The notes beneath the pieces were generated by a model. The model saw only the letters and a program-made list of their open reading frames with translations. It did no database searches and was not told the DNA's origin. Shown here in pieces: positions 8,206-15,033 of a DNA stretch of 19,925 bases. Positions within the stretch are counted from its first letter, which is position 1; every line of letters starts with the position of its first letter. The position numbers were made by a program, and so were the translations under genes. This DNA is from Planctomycetaceae bacterium (GTDB lineage: Bacteria > Planctomycetota > Phycisphaerae > Phycisphaerales > SM1A02). The stretch covers positions 1 through 19,925 of the forward strand of contig NYWY01000030.1 of the NCBI GenBank assembly GCA_002685335.1, read 5' to 3'.

Positions 8206-9075
8206 TCACCATCCGTCACCGATCGGTCGTCCGGTTCCAGCCCCACGGCTGTCCGGTCGATTCCCCGGGCGGCCGACCCCGGGACGCCCCTGATTGCCCG
8301 GTCGACCACCACGCACGCCTCGGGGGCTCTCACTCGGCAGGGGACGTCCTTCGATTTCGGAACGATCCATCTGTTCGAGATCGATGACCCGCTCCACGTT
8401 GTCTTCGTAGCCCCGGACCACCTCGACCGCCGAGCCGTCCGACGCCGCCTGCTCGGCCAGCAGTCGGTACTGCTGACGAGCCCGCATGCTTTCCGCCCGC
8501 CATTCCTTCGCCGGTTCACCGGCGAGCCGCATCAGTCGCGCCCCGTAGTAACGCGCGCCCGCGAGTTCTTCGCGGGTCGCTCGGATGAGTGGTCCCTGGC
8601 CGACCTGCGTGGCATCGAGCTCCTGCAGCAGGGCCTCGAGTTCACCGGCTCCCGCCCAGATCTCGCCGGAACGGACCTGGGCTCGTGCCTTCGACCACCG
8701 CACCCGCGGAATCTCATCCGCATCTTCGGGAAGCAGATCCGAAACGTCCCCGTAGGCGTCCGCCACCTGTTCCCAGGCCGTCTCCGCGCGTTCGTAGGCG
8801 AGTCGTTCCCGTTCCAGGGCCGTTTCGATTTCGGGTGAACCTCCGGGCACACCCGCAAGCAACGCCCGGCGCCTCGCTTCGATGACCGCCAGGTGACTGG
8901 CATGGGCCTCGGCCTGGATCCCGGTCGCCTGAAGCTCGAGGGCGATGGCATCCCGATGCCTCCGCACTGCAAGATCACGCCGCTCGAGATCCTGCCCCGG
9001 CCCGAAGTGAAAAGCGAGGACCAGAACCGGAATCAGGGCCCAGATCGTCCAGCCGATTCCCTTTCGACCGCTCAT
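8206..9075 (-). CDS. Bat-locus membrane-anchored coiled-coil protein with Gly/Arg/Pro-rich tail
   Basis: A 289-residue protein of unknown function in the MoxR/VWA operon. A hydrophobic segment at about residues 8-24 (GWTIWALIPVLVLAFHF) with basic residues before it suggests one N-terminal anchor. The middle (about 30-235) is almost wholly charged helix rich in Ala, Glu and Arg, compatible with a coiled coil or degenerate TPR (ALERERLAYERAETAWEQVA). The last 40 residues are low-complexity, with GRPG-type repeats. Its ATG overlaps the stop of the BatB-like gene as ATGA, so translation is probably coupled. Its place after two VWA genes corresponds to the small accessory BatC/BatE-type TPR proteins of other Bat operons. 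That correspondence is positional only; I see no clear sequence match. Confidence 0.78.
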   Translation of the reverse strand: MSGRKGIGWTIWALIPVLVLAFHFGPGQDLERRDLAVRRHRDAIALELQATGIQAEAHASHLAVIEARRRALLAGVPGGSPEIETALERERLAYERAETAWEQVADAYGDVSDLLPEDADEIPRVRWSKARAQVRSGEIWAGAGELEALLQELDATQVGQGPLIRATREELAGARYYGARLMRLAGEPAKEWRAESMRARQQYRLLAEQAASDGSAVEVVRGYEDNVERVIDLEQMDRSEIEGRPLPSESPRGVRGGRPGNQGRPGVGRPGNRPDSRGAGTGRPIGDGW

Positions 9076-10076
9076 CCCGCACCTCCCGGAACTCGAACGT
9101 TCCGCCGGGCCATCGCGAAGTCGCGACGGCGGCCGAGCAGGGCGAGGGCCGGCGTGATCGCGGCGAGGACCACCGCACTCAGGCCGGTCAGGAGGAGGGC
9201 GAGTTCACGAAGACTCGTCTGGTCGCTGAGTCGAGGCTCGATCATCGTCAGTTCTTCGAGGATGGAGCTGGGAAGATGCTTTTCGTTCCCCTGGTGGTAG
9301 TGGCCGCCCAGTCGGGCCGCCAGTTGCTTCAATGACGTCGTGTCCTGTCGCGAACTGTGACCGGCGATGGCCAGACTCCGATATGGATCACCCACGCCGA
9401 TCACGATGACGTCCGCGATGGACGCGGGAAGTCTCACGGTCGAAGCGCTCGAGGACAACGTGTCGCCGTCGCTGAGGACCACCAGGGTGGCGGACCCGGG
9501 CATCCAGGCCCTGGCCTCCTCGAGGGCCGCGACCACCCCCTCCTGCAATCTGGTCGGTCCGGAATCGAAGGCCGCGTACATCGGCAGGCCGTCGAGGGCG
9601 TTGCCGATGACCGCCTTGTCGGGGGTTTCCGTGAGCACCGTCTTCGCGTCCGTGTAGAAGGCCACCAGGGTGATCCGGGTGGTGGCCATGTCGAGACGGT
9701 CGAGAATCCCCTGAAGGATCTTTCCGCCCCAGATCGCCCGAGCCTGCTTCTCTCGGTCGGGCCCCGAATCAACCAATTGCATGCTCGGTGACACGTCGAG
9801 GGCCAGCAGGAGATGCTTCGACGCGGCTCGTTCGCCGTCCGCCTCGCGAACCTGGGGATCCACCGCGAGCAGAATGAGAAGCCCCCAGGTCAACACGCCC
9901 GTCGCCGCGACTCGAATCGGCGGTACCAGGCCGACCCAGGCCGCCGGACGGCCCGTGTCCCCGAAGGCGAGGCGGGCGATCCGGGCGATTCGTCGCCCGT
10001 GCAGCCATTCCGCGATCGTGACCAGGCCGGCGACCGTCAGCGCGGCGACCAGAGCGGTGAGCGGGGTGATCACCAT
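9072..10076 (-). CDS. von Willebrand A domain membrane protein, BatB-like
   Basis: A 334-residue membrane protein with a VWA domain between membrane spans. Helices are predicted near 5-24, 54-72 and 291-314. The VWA domain occupies about 88-280 and has a complete metal-ion-dependent adhesion site: DVSPSM (D94, S96, S98), the Thr in GPTRLQEG (T175) and LSDGD (D203). The spans place the domain on one face of the membrane between helices 2 and 3, as in BatA/BatB proteins. It overlaps the BatA-like gene by 7 bases (ATG 10076 inside the upstream stop region) and the next gene by 4. In related loci such proteins are thought to be clients or partners of the MoxR ATPase. The substrate or phenotype here is unknown; the aerotolerance role described for Bacteroides Bat proteins should not be assumed. 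Confidence 0.88.
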   Translation of the reverse strand: MVITPLTALVAALTVAGLVTIAEWLHGRRIARIARLAFGDTGRPAAWVGLVPPIRVAATGVLTWGLLILLAVDPQVREADGERAASKHLLLALDVSPSMQLVDSGPDREKQARAIWGGKILQGILDRLDMATTRITLVAFYTDAKTVLTETPDKAVIGNALDGLPMYAAFDSGPTRLQEGVVAALEEARAWMPGSATLVVLSDGDTLSSSASTVRLPASIADVIVIGVGDPYRSLAIAGHSSRQDTTSLKQLAARLGGHYHQGNEKHLPSSILEELTMIEPRLSDQTSLRELALLLTGLSAVVLAAITPALALLGRRRDFAMARRNVRVPGGAG

Positions 10077-10981
10077 GGGGTGTACCTCAATCCCAGGAGC
10101 CCCATCACGTGCAGTCCCAGCGCCGACATCGCGACGAGCACGAAGGGCAGGACGAAGTCCATCGGCACCGTGCCGCCCGGTTCGAACTTCGCCGGTCGCA
10201 TGCGATCGATGTGATTGAAGACCCGATCGAGGCCCTTGCGATCCGTGGCCACGAATGCTTCGCCGCCGGTCTGTTCGGCGATGTCCGCCACCACCATGGG
10301 AACCGCGGAGGTTCCGACGTGCACGTGGTAGAGCGTGATGTTCGATTGTTCCAGAAGATCGGAGATCTCGGCCTGGCTCGACGCATCACGAAGATCCGAA
10401 CTCACGCCATCGGAGACCAGCACGATCATCCGATCGCCGGGTTCCGCTTCCGCCAGCATGTTGTCGTGACAGAACTCGAGGGCGTTTCCGATCCGGGTTC
10501 CGCCCCCGATGTGGACGGGTTGCCGTCGTGGATCCGCGAAATCAAGCGAATGGCGGATCGCATTCAGGTCACGCGTGAGCGGAAGCCAACGCATGGTGTG
10601 GGTACCGAACAGCGTCATTCCGAAAGCGTCGCCTTCCCGGGTGTCCACGAAATTCTCCACCGCGGTCCGGGCCATCTCGTACCGGCCCTCGCCGTTCATG
10701 CTTCCCGAGACGTCGAAGCAGATCTGGATGTTGGTGAGCACCCGCTGGTCGAGCGGTTTTCGAAGAACCTGGGGACCGGCCAGAAGTCCGATCACCGCGG
10801 CCAGTACCACCGCGGGCATGATTTCAAAGAACCGAAGCGTCATTCGAAGCCAGAAGCGGTTCGCGTGGGATCGATGATCGAATGGCATGACCAGGCCCCA
10901 GCCTCGGTACTGCCAGGCGAAGACCACGATCACCACCGGAATGGCGAGAAACAGAAGAGCCTCGGGTCGGGAGAAGGTCAT
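10070..10981 (-). CDS. von Willebrand A domain membrane protein, BatA-like
   Basis: A 303-residue paralogue of the downstream VWA protein with the same layout: hydrophobic segments near 8-23, 53-70 and 273-298, and a VWA domain at about 83-265. The MIDAS is intact: DVSGSM (D90, S92, S94), GGTRIG (T162) and LVSDG (D191). The N-terminus FSRPEALLFLAIPVVIVVF is typical of BatA-like proteins, which open with a short span before a cytoplasmic loop. The start codon overlaps the upstream stop as ATGA (10978-10981), and the 3' end overlaps the BatB-like gene by 7 bases. It probably forms a membrane complex with the BatB-like protein under control of the MoxR ATPase; this follows family precedent and gene order, not direct evidence. 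Confidence 0.9.
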   Translation of the reverse strand: MTFSRPEALLFLAIPVVIVVFAWQYRGWGLVMPFDHRSHANRFWLRMTLRFFEIMPAVVLAAVIGLLAGPQVLRKPLDQRVLTNIQICFDVSGSMNGEGRYEMARTAVENFVDTREGDAFGMTLFGTHTMRWLPLTRDLNAIRHSLDFADPRRQPVHIGGGTRIGNALEFCHDNMLAEAEPGDRMIVLVSDGVSSDLRDASSQAEISDLLEQSNITLYHVHVGTSAVPMVVADIAEQTGGEAFVATDRKGLDRVFNHIDRMRPAKFEPGGTVPMDFVLPFVLVAMSALGLHVMGLLGLRYTPW

Positions 10982-11823
10982 GAGGCCGACTCCATCTCGA
11001 TCGGCGCGGCCTGTCGATACGGAGCCAGGAGTTCGTCGATCTCGTCCGGAGTCGTCCGGGTCGGATGCGAATCCGGTCGATGCAGCCAGGCCTCGATCGC
11101 ACGAAGCAGGGCGCCGGCCCGCTCGTCACGCCGGAGCCGTGCGACCGCCAGAGGCCGATCCAGGTCCCTCAGATCGAGCTGGTCCTGCCAGTGGGCGTAG
11201 AGCAGGAGTTCGAGGCGTCCACGCTCGGCCACGGACAGGTCCCGCCGGGCGGCCGCGAGCACCAACGGGCGGAGCTGGTCCGCGAAACTGCTCGCCTGTG
11301 GATCTTCGCTCTCGGGTTCGTCCCGCGTTCCGCGGCGGTGCTGCACGAATGCGAGAACCGGGATCATGATCCAGATCGATCCGAGCGCCCAGAGGAACAG
11401 TCGGTAGCCGCCGGACAGCGGGCGACCCGGTTCCTGATTCACGTAGACGTCGGTGGTCTGGTCGTCCGCCAGATTGGTGACGACCTCGACTGGAATGGGC
11501 GGCAGGTGATCCGGCCTCGAACCATCCTCAGTCTCCAGAACCTCTCGAAGGTCGAAGAATCCGACGTCCACGCCGATGAATTGAAGGCGGTATTCCATGC
11601 GGTCGCCGTCGAGCTCGCGGGATCCGGCGATCCGCACCAACATGGGTGAATCGAGGTCCAGATCCGATCGCGGGCTGATCGAGTCGCCTTCGACCTCGAT
11701 CACGACCTCCCCGTTGATGCCGCGAGTGGCCTGCACGGATTCGGCCGGAACGCCCGACTGCAACGTCGACGTCATGGCCATGATCGAGTGGACCGAGAGG
11801 ATCGCGAAGACCGACATGGTCAT
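10978..11823 (-). CDS. Single-pass Bat-locus protein (BatD-like)
   Basis: A 281-residue protein between the DUF58 and BatA-like genes. The N-terminus (MTMSVFAILSVHSIMAM) resembles a signal peptide or short anchor. Residues 30-130 look like a beta-rich exported domain (GEVVIEVEGDSI, MLVRIAGSRELDGDRMEYRLQF cut short here, VEVVTNLADD). A membrane span follows near 143-161 (LFLWALGSIWIMIPVLAFV), then a basic stop-transfer HRR and a helical cytoplasmic tail of about 120 residues. Exported beta domain, span and cytoplasmic tail is the BatD plan, and this gene sits where such a protein is expected, but it is short for BatD and I see no diagnostic motif. Both ends overlap neighbours by 4 bases (ATGA). 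Confidence 0.75.
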   Translation of the reverse strand: MTMSVFAILSVHSIMAMTSTLQSGVPAESVQATRGINGEVVIEVEGDSISPRSDLDLDSPMLVRIAGSRELDGDRMEYRLQFIGVDVGFFDLREVLETEDGSRPDHLPPIPVEVVTNLADDQTTDVYVNQEPGRPLSGGYRLFLWALGSIWIMIPVLAFVQHRRGTRDEPESEDPQASSFADQLRPLVLAAARRDLSVAERGRLELLLYAHWQDQLDLRDLDRPLAVARLRRDERAGALLRAIEAWLHRPDSHPTRTTPDEIDELLAPYRQAAPIEMESAS

Positions 11824-12713
11824 CCTCGGCCCCCTCCCGCACGCGACCGGGCCGCCAGGAACTGGCGGAGCGGTGGAATGAAGGGCCGGTGGGTCTCCAA
11901 TCGAAGCCAGCTCGCTCCGGCCCGAGCCACCGCTCTTCCGAAATCGTCGTTCGCCGGAAGTCCCCGGTCACCGGAAATCCAACGCTGTCGGCCATGACCG
12001 ATGAAGTCGCGACCGGTCTCCGCCTCGCGGCCGCGGAAGAAGCCCGCCCGAAGGTCTCCCTCTTCGGCCGGGTCCCGCAACTCGAGCACGATGACGTCAT
12101 GCCGTTGGCTGGCCTGTCGGATCGCGGGCATCGCTTCCGGATCGTGCAGGTCGCTGATGATCACCATGACGCTGGACTTCTTGGCCCGCACCACCAGTTC
12201 CCGGAGCCGCTCGCCGAGGGTCGTCGTTTCCGCCACGCTTCCGGTTCGGAGTGGTTCGAGCGCCTGCCAGAGATCGGTCTTGAGCAGACTGGGTTCGAAG
12301 CGGGTGCTCCGGTCTCCAGCCCCGATGATCGCGGTGGGGCTGAGTCGACGCTGGGCGACCAGGCCGAGGGCCGCGGCGATCCAGATCCCCAGATCATGCT
12401 TGGAAAGTCGGGCCGACTGCACCCCCATGGAGGCCGAGGTGTCGAGCACCATGAGCACCGACGTGCGCTTCAGCGCCTCGTATTCCTTGACGTAGGGCTT
12501 GCGGGTGCGGGCGGTGATCCGCCAGTCCATCTGGCGAATCGGATCACCCGGCTCGTATGGCCTGGACTGGGCGTACTCGAGTCCGGGTCCGGTGAACATC
12601 GAGGCATCGGTGCCGAAGGCGAGGTCATCGGCCAGTCGACGCACCACCATTTCGAAATCGCCGTGGGCGAGTTCATCGGGGGGGCCGAGTTCGGGATGAT
12701 CGATTCGGGTCAT
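11820..12713 (-). CDS. DUF58 protein (VWA-like), MoxR partner
   Basis: A 297-residue DUF58 protein, the usual partner of MoxR ATPases. The signature YEPGDPIRQMDW (53-64) followed by TARTRKPYVKEYE is characteristic of the family. The VWA-like fold carries VLDTSASM (D91, S93, S95) and a later IISDLHD, so a metal site looks possible. No membrane helix is visible, unlike many longer DUF58 proteins that carry two N-terminal spans; this is the soluble short form. The C-terminal end is Ala/Arg/Gly-rich. The gene starts 9 bases after the MoxR stop and its own stop overlaps the next ATG as ATGA. The biochemical role of DUF58 is not settled; a link between the ATPase and the membrane VWA proteins is the common proposal. 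Confidence 0.92.
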   Translation of the reverse strand: MTRIDHPELGPPDELAHGDFEMVVRRLADDLAFGTDASMFTGPGLEYAQSRPYEPGDPIRQMDWRITARTRKPYVKEYEALKRTSVLMVLDTSASMGVQSARLSKHDLGIWIAAALGLVAQRRLSPTAIIGAGDRSTRFEPSLLKTDLWQALEPLRTGSVAETTTLGERLRELVVRAKKSSVMVIISDLHDPEAMPAIRQASQRHDVIVLELRDPAEEGDLRAGFFRGREAETGRDFIGHGRQRWISGDRGLPANDDFGRAVARAGASWLRLETHRPFIPPLRQFLAARSRAGGGRG

Positions 12714-12722
12714 GTGACAGGG

Positions 12723-13715
12723 TCAGGCCAGCGAGCGCAGGATTTCCTGGAGCACGTCCTCGCCGCGCCGGCCTTCCGCGAGCGCTTCGTAGGTGAGTCG
12801 CATGCGGTGGAGGATGACGTCTTCGGCCAGTGCGAAGAAGTCCTCCGGAATGGCGTAGTCCCGGGCGTTGATGAAGGCGCGGGCCCGGGATGCCTGCACC
12901 AGGGCGATCGCCGCCCGAGGACTGCACCCCAGCTCGATTTCCGGATGGGAACGCGTGAGGTTGACCAGTTCCACGCAATCCCGCACGAAGACGTCGCTCA
13001 CGTGGACCCGGAGGACTTCCTCCATGGCGCCGGTGAGGTCTCGCACCTTGAGCGGACTGGCGGTGTCGATCGCATCGAACGCGGTCATGGGAACGGCGCC
13101 GTCCCCCTGTCGCTTCAACTTGAGTTGCAATCCTCGCCGGACGACTTCGGTCTCCTGCTCCTGAGTCGGGTAACTGAGGCGATGCCGGAGCATGAATCGA
13201 TCCAACTGGGCTTCGGGGAGTTCGAAGGTACCCGCCTGCTCGACCGGATTCTGGGTCGCGATCACCAGGAACGGAGCCGGCAGTTCGTAGGTCCGGTCTC
13301 CGATGGAGACCTTTCGTTCCTGCATCGCCTCCAGCAGCGCGGATTGGACCTTCGGGGAAGCGCGGTTGATCTCGGCGGCCAGGAGGAGGTTGGTGAAGAC
13401 CGGTCCGCGATGGACCCGGAACTCGCCCGAGTCCTGATCGAGGATCTCCGACCCCACGATGTCGGAAGGGAGCAGGTCGATGGTGAACTGAACACGCTTG
13501 AATTCGAGGTCGATCGCTCGTCCGACCGCCTGTACCAGAAGGGTCTTCGCGATTCCCGGAACGCCTTCCAGCAGGAGGTGTCCACCGGTCAACAGCGAGA
13601 TCAGCACCCGCTCGACCACGACCTGCTGGCCGACGACCGTTCGCGCCACCTCTTCCCGAACGGTGCCCGCGAACTCGGTGCCGATCGCGGCGGCGTTGTT
13701 GTCATTCGATTCCAC
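12723..13715 (-). CDS. MoxR-family AAA+ ATPase with altered Walker B
   Basis: A 330-residue MoxR-type AAA+ ATPase, first gene of the operon. Walker A is GVPGIAKT (51-58), the sensor-1 segment IATQNPVEQAG has N156, and LPEAQLDRFMLR (167-178) plus the C-terminal lid (ELGCSPRAAIALVQASRA) follow the family closely. The Walker B segment reads LLLAAEINRAS: Ala114 stands where MoxR proteins normally have the Mg-binding Asp (ADEINR), while the catalytic Glu115 is kept. The codon is GCC at 13376-13374, one base from GAC. The start is GTG 13715 with AGGAAGG about 10 bases upstream; no better ATG exists before the conserved VVGQ. MoxR proteins act as chaperone-like remodellers of partner proteins, and the DUF58 and two VWA proteins encoded downstream are the likely partners. 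Confidence 0.95.
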   Translation of the reverse strand: MESNDNNAAAIGTEFAGTVREEVARTVVGQQVVVERVLISLLTGGHLLLEGVPGIAKTLLVQAVGRAIDLEFKRVQFTIDLLPSDIVGSEILDQDSGEFRVHRGPVFTNLLLAAEINRASPKVQSALLEAMQERKVSIGDRTYELPAPFLVIATQNPVEQAGTFELPEAQLDRFMLRHRLSYPTQEQETEVVRRGLQLKLKRQGDGAVPMTAFDAIDTASPLKVRDLTGAMEEVLRVHVSDVFVRDCVELVNLTRSHPEIELGCSPRAAIALVQASRARAFINARDYAIPEDFFALAEDVILHRMRLTYEALAEGRRGEDVLQEILRSLA

Positions 13716-13732
13716 GAATACTCGACCTTCCT

Positions 13733-13748
13733 GCCGTCGGTGGACGGC
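13733..13748 (-). terminator. Hairpin between the double-thioredoxin gene and moxR
   Basis: GCCGTC and GACGGC form a perfect 6-bp stem with a 4-base loop in the 69-base gap between the two co-directional genes. No T-run follows on the - strand, so termination would be partial at best; it may instead lie in the moxR leader. Confidence 0.3.
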
Positions 13749-13784
13749 GTGTGCGGGGAACCTGTCCTCGCGAGAAACGGACGA

Positions 13785-14903
13785 CTACCGGCCCGTGGGG
13801 TCCAGGGACTCGGCCATCAACTTGTCGACGACGGTCCGAAGGTGGGCGTCGCGCAATCCAGCGGCGCGAATCGTTCCCTGCCGATCGATGATCACCGTGG
13901 TCGGCCAGCCCCGGATCCCGTAGGCGGTGGCGGTCGCCCCGAGTGGCAATCGATCGTCCGCGTTAGGAGGAGCGTCGAGGGCGATCGGGAATGCGGCCTC
14001 GGCCTCGGCCAGCATCTTCTCCATCGCCTCCCAATCCGCGAGGTGATCGCAGACGCCGACGAACTGAACACCCTGCGGGCCGTACTCCCGCGCGAAACGA
14101 AGCCATTCGGGCATGCGGGTCCGAGTGGCCGTGCTTTCCGGAGCGATGAAACGAAGCACCGTGACTCGACCGGAGTCCCGTATCGGCTCCACCGGTTCTC
14201 CGAGCCACTTTGCGGCTTTGAGGGGTGGCGCGCTCTTTCCTTCCATGCCAGTCAGGCTCGGCATCCGCCGCTCGCCGGCATCGAAGAATTCCGAGGGGAA
14301 TTCACCACCACCCGACTCGCCCTCCGGCGGTGCCTCGGCAAGGAGGATCTTCGCCACTTCGGAGACCTTGCTGGGAAGAAGTCCGGCGGCCCGAATGGTT
14401 CCGGTTCGATCGATCACCACGTAGGTCGGCCAGAAGGAGAGACCGTATGCCTTCGCGGAAGCACCACCATCGCCGAGACGCGCCACCGGGTAGTTGATCG
14501 ACTTCTCCCGGACCACCTGGTCGGCCTTGTCCCAGCCACTGTTGTGATCGTGAACCCCGATGAAGACCAGGCCCTGGCTTCCGTACTCGTTGACCAGTTC
14601 GATGTTCTTGGGGATCGCAATCATGCAGGGACCGCACCAGGTCGCCCAGAAATCAACGACCACCACCTTGCCGCGAAGTTCCTTCAGCGTCTTCTTCTCA
14701 CCGATCCAGGCGTCCAGCCGAAGCTCGGGTGCGGGCTTGCCTTCGACCTGCTTCAAGGCCGCGGGTCGTTCCGAGCCGCGGATGAACCATTCGTCGGGGA
14801 ATTCGTCGGCCGAAGCCGCGGACGCCATCGTTCCCAGGACGGCCAGCACCAGGCAGGACATCTGGAGGCATCGGGGGAGGACCGACGGAGTGCGCTTCGG
14901 CAT
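13785..14903 (-). CDS. Exported tandem thioredoxin-fold (TlpA-like) protein, second domain without CxxC
   Basis: A 372-residue protein. Residues 1-32 form a signal peptide (basic start, CLVLAVLGTMASAASA). Two homologous thioredoxin-like domains follow. Domain 1 (about 34-190) has VVVDFWATWCGPC with redox cysteines C90 and C93, and the cis-Pro motif WPT at 158-160. Domain 2 (about 201-367) aligns to it without gaps around the active site, but CGPC is replaced by STAT (257-260); WPTT is kept at 333-336. Both copies share EFPxExF near the start and GTIRAAGL near the end, so this is an internal duplication. Domain 1 should act as a periplasmic thiol-disulfide reductase or thioredoxin; domain 2 cannot be a dithiol enzyme. 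Start 14903 is chosen for AAGGAA 6 bases upstream and for the signal peptide; the open frame runs back to 15020. It lies 69 bases before moxR. Confidence 0.92.
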   Translation of the reverse strand: MPKRTPSVLPRCLQMSCLVLAVLGTMASAASADEFPDEWFIRGSERPAALKQVEGKPAPELRLDAWIGEKKTLKELRGKVVVVDFWATWCGPCMIAIPKNIELVNEYGSQGLVFIGVHDHNSGWDKADQVVREKSINYPVARLGDGGASAKAYGLSFWPTYVVIDRTGTIRAAGLLPSKVSEVAKILLAEAPPEGESGGGEFPSEFFDAGERRMPSLTGMEGKSAPPLKAAKWLGEPVEPIRDSGRVTVLRFIAPESTATRTRMPEWLRFAREYGPQGVQFVGVCDHLADWEAMEKMLAEAEAAFPIALDAPPNADDRLPLGATATAYGIRGWPTTVIIDRQGTIRAAGLRDAHLRTVVDKLMAESLDPTGR

Positions 14904-14909
14904 ATCGAG

Positions 14910-14915
14910 TTCCTT
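14910..14915 (-). promoter_or_regulatory. Ribosome binding site of the double-thioredoxin gene
   Basis: AAGGAA on the - strand, 6 bases before ATG 14903. It excludes the longer in-frame start at 15020, which would put 39 residues before the signal peptide. Confidence 0.55.
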
Positions 14916-14955
14916 GCCCGGCCCGGAGGCCGCGGACGTGCGAGGGAATCCTCGT

Positions 14956-14964
14956 AAAATAGTA
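14956..14964 (-). promoter_or_regulatory. AT-rich pocket, possible -10 region of the double-thioredoxin gene
   Basis: The - strand reads TACTATTTTA in an otherwise very G+C-rich gap, about 55 bases before ATG 14903. TACTAT could serve as a -10 element, but no convincing -35 lies 16-18 bases upstream. A 5-bp palindrome with a 4-base loop (14941-14954) would lie in the leader. Confidence 0.25.
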
Positions 14965-14978
14965 GCTTCGGGCGATGC

Positions 14979-15003
14979 GGCGGGCGGTTCATTTCCCCCC
15001 GCC
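14979..15003 (-). terminator. Inverted repeat after the M24 peptidase gene
   Basis: GGCGGG and CCCGCC form a 6-bp G+C stem with a 13-base loop that can pair further after one mismatch, about 30 bases after the peptidase stop. T residues appear only about 20 bases later, so it is a weak terminator candidate. Confidence 0.3.
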
Positions 15004-15033
15004 TCGCTCTGGAATGTCAAACCGTGTCCAGCC

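Noticed and set aside
11889..14957. A 1022-codon + strand open frame opposite the DUF58, MoxR and double-thioredoxin genes
   Set aside because: It is the antisense shadow of three clearly recognised genes. High G+C at codon third positions removes stops on the opposite strand, and its translation shows no domain.
15015..15020. TTGACA on the - strand, a perfect -35 hexamer upstream of the double-thioredoxin gene
   Set aside because: The only plausible -10 (TACTAT at 14964-14959) is 50 bases away, and nothing like TATAAT lies at 16-18 bases.
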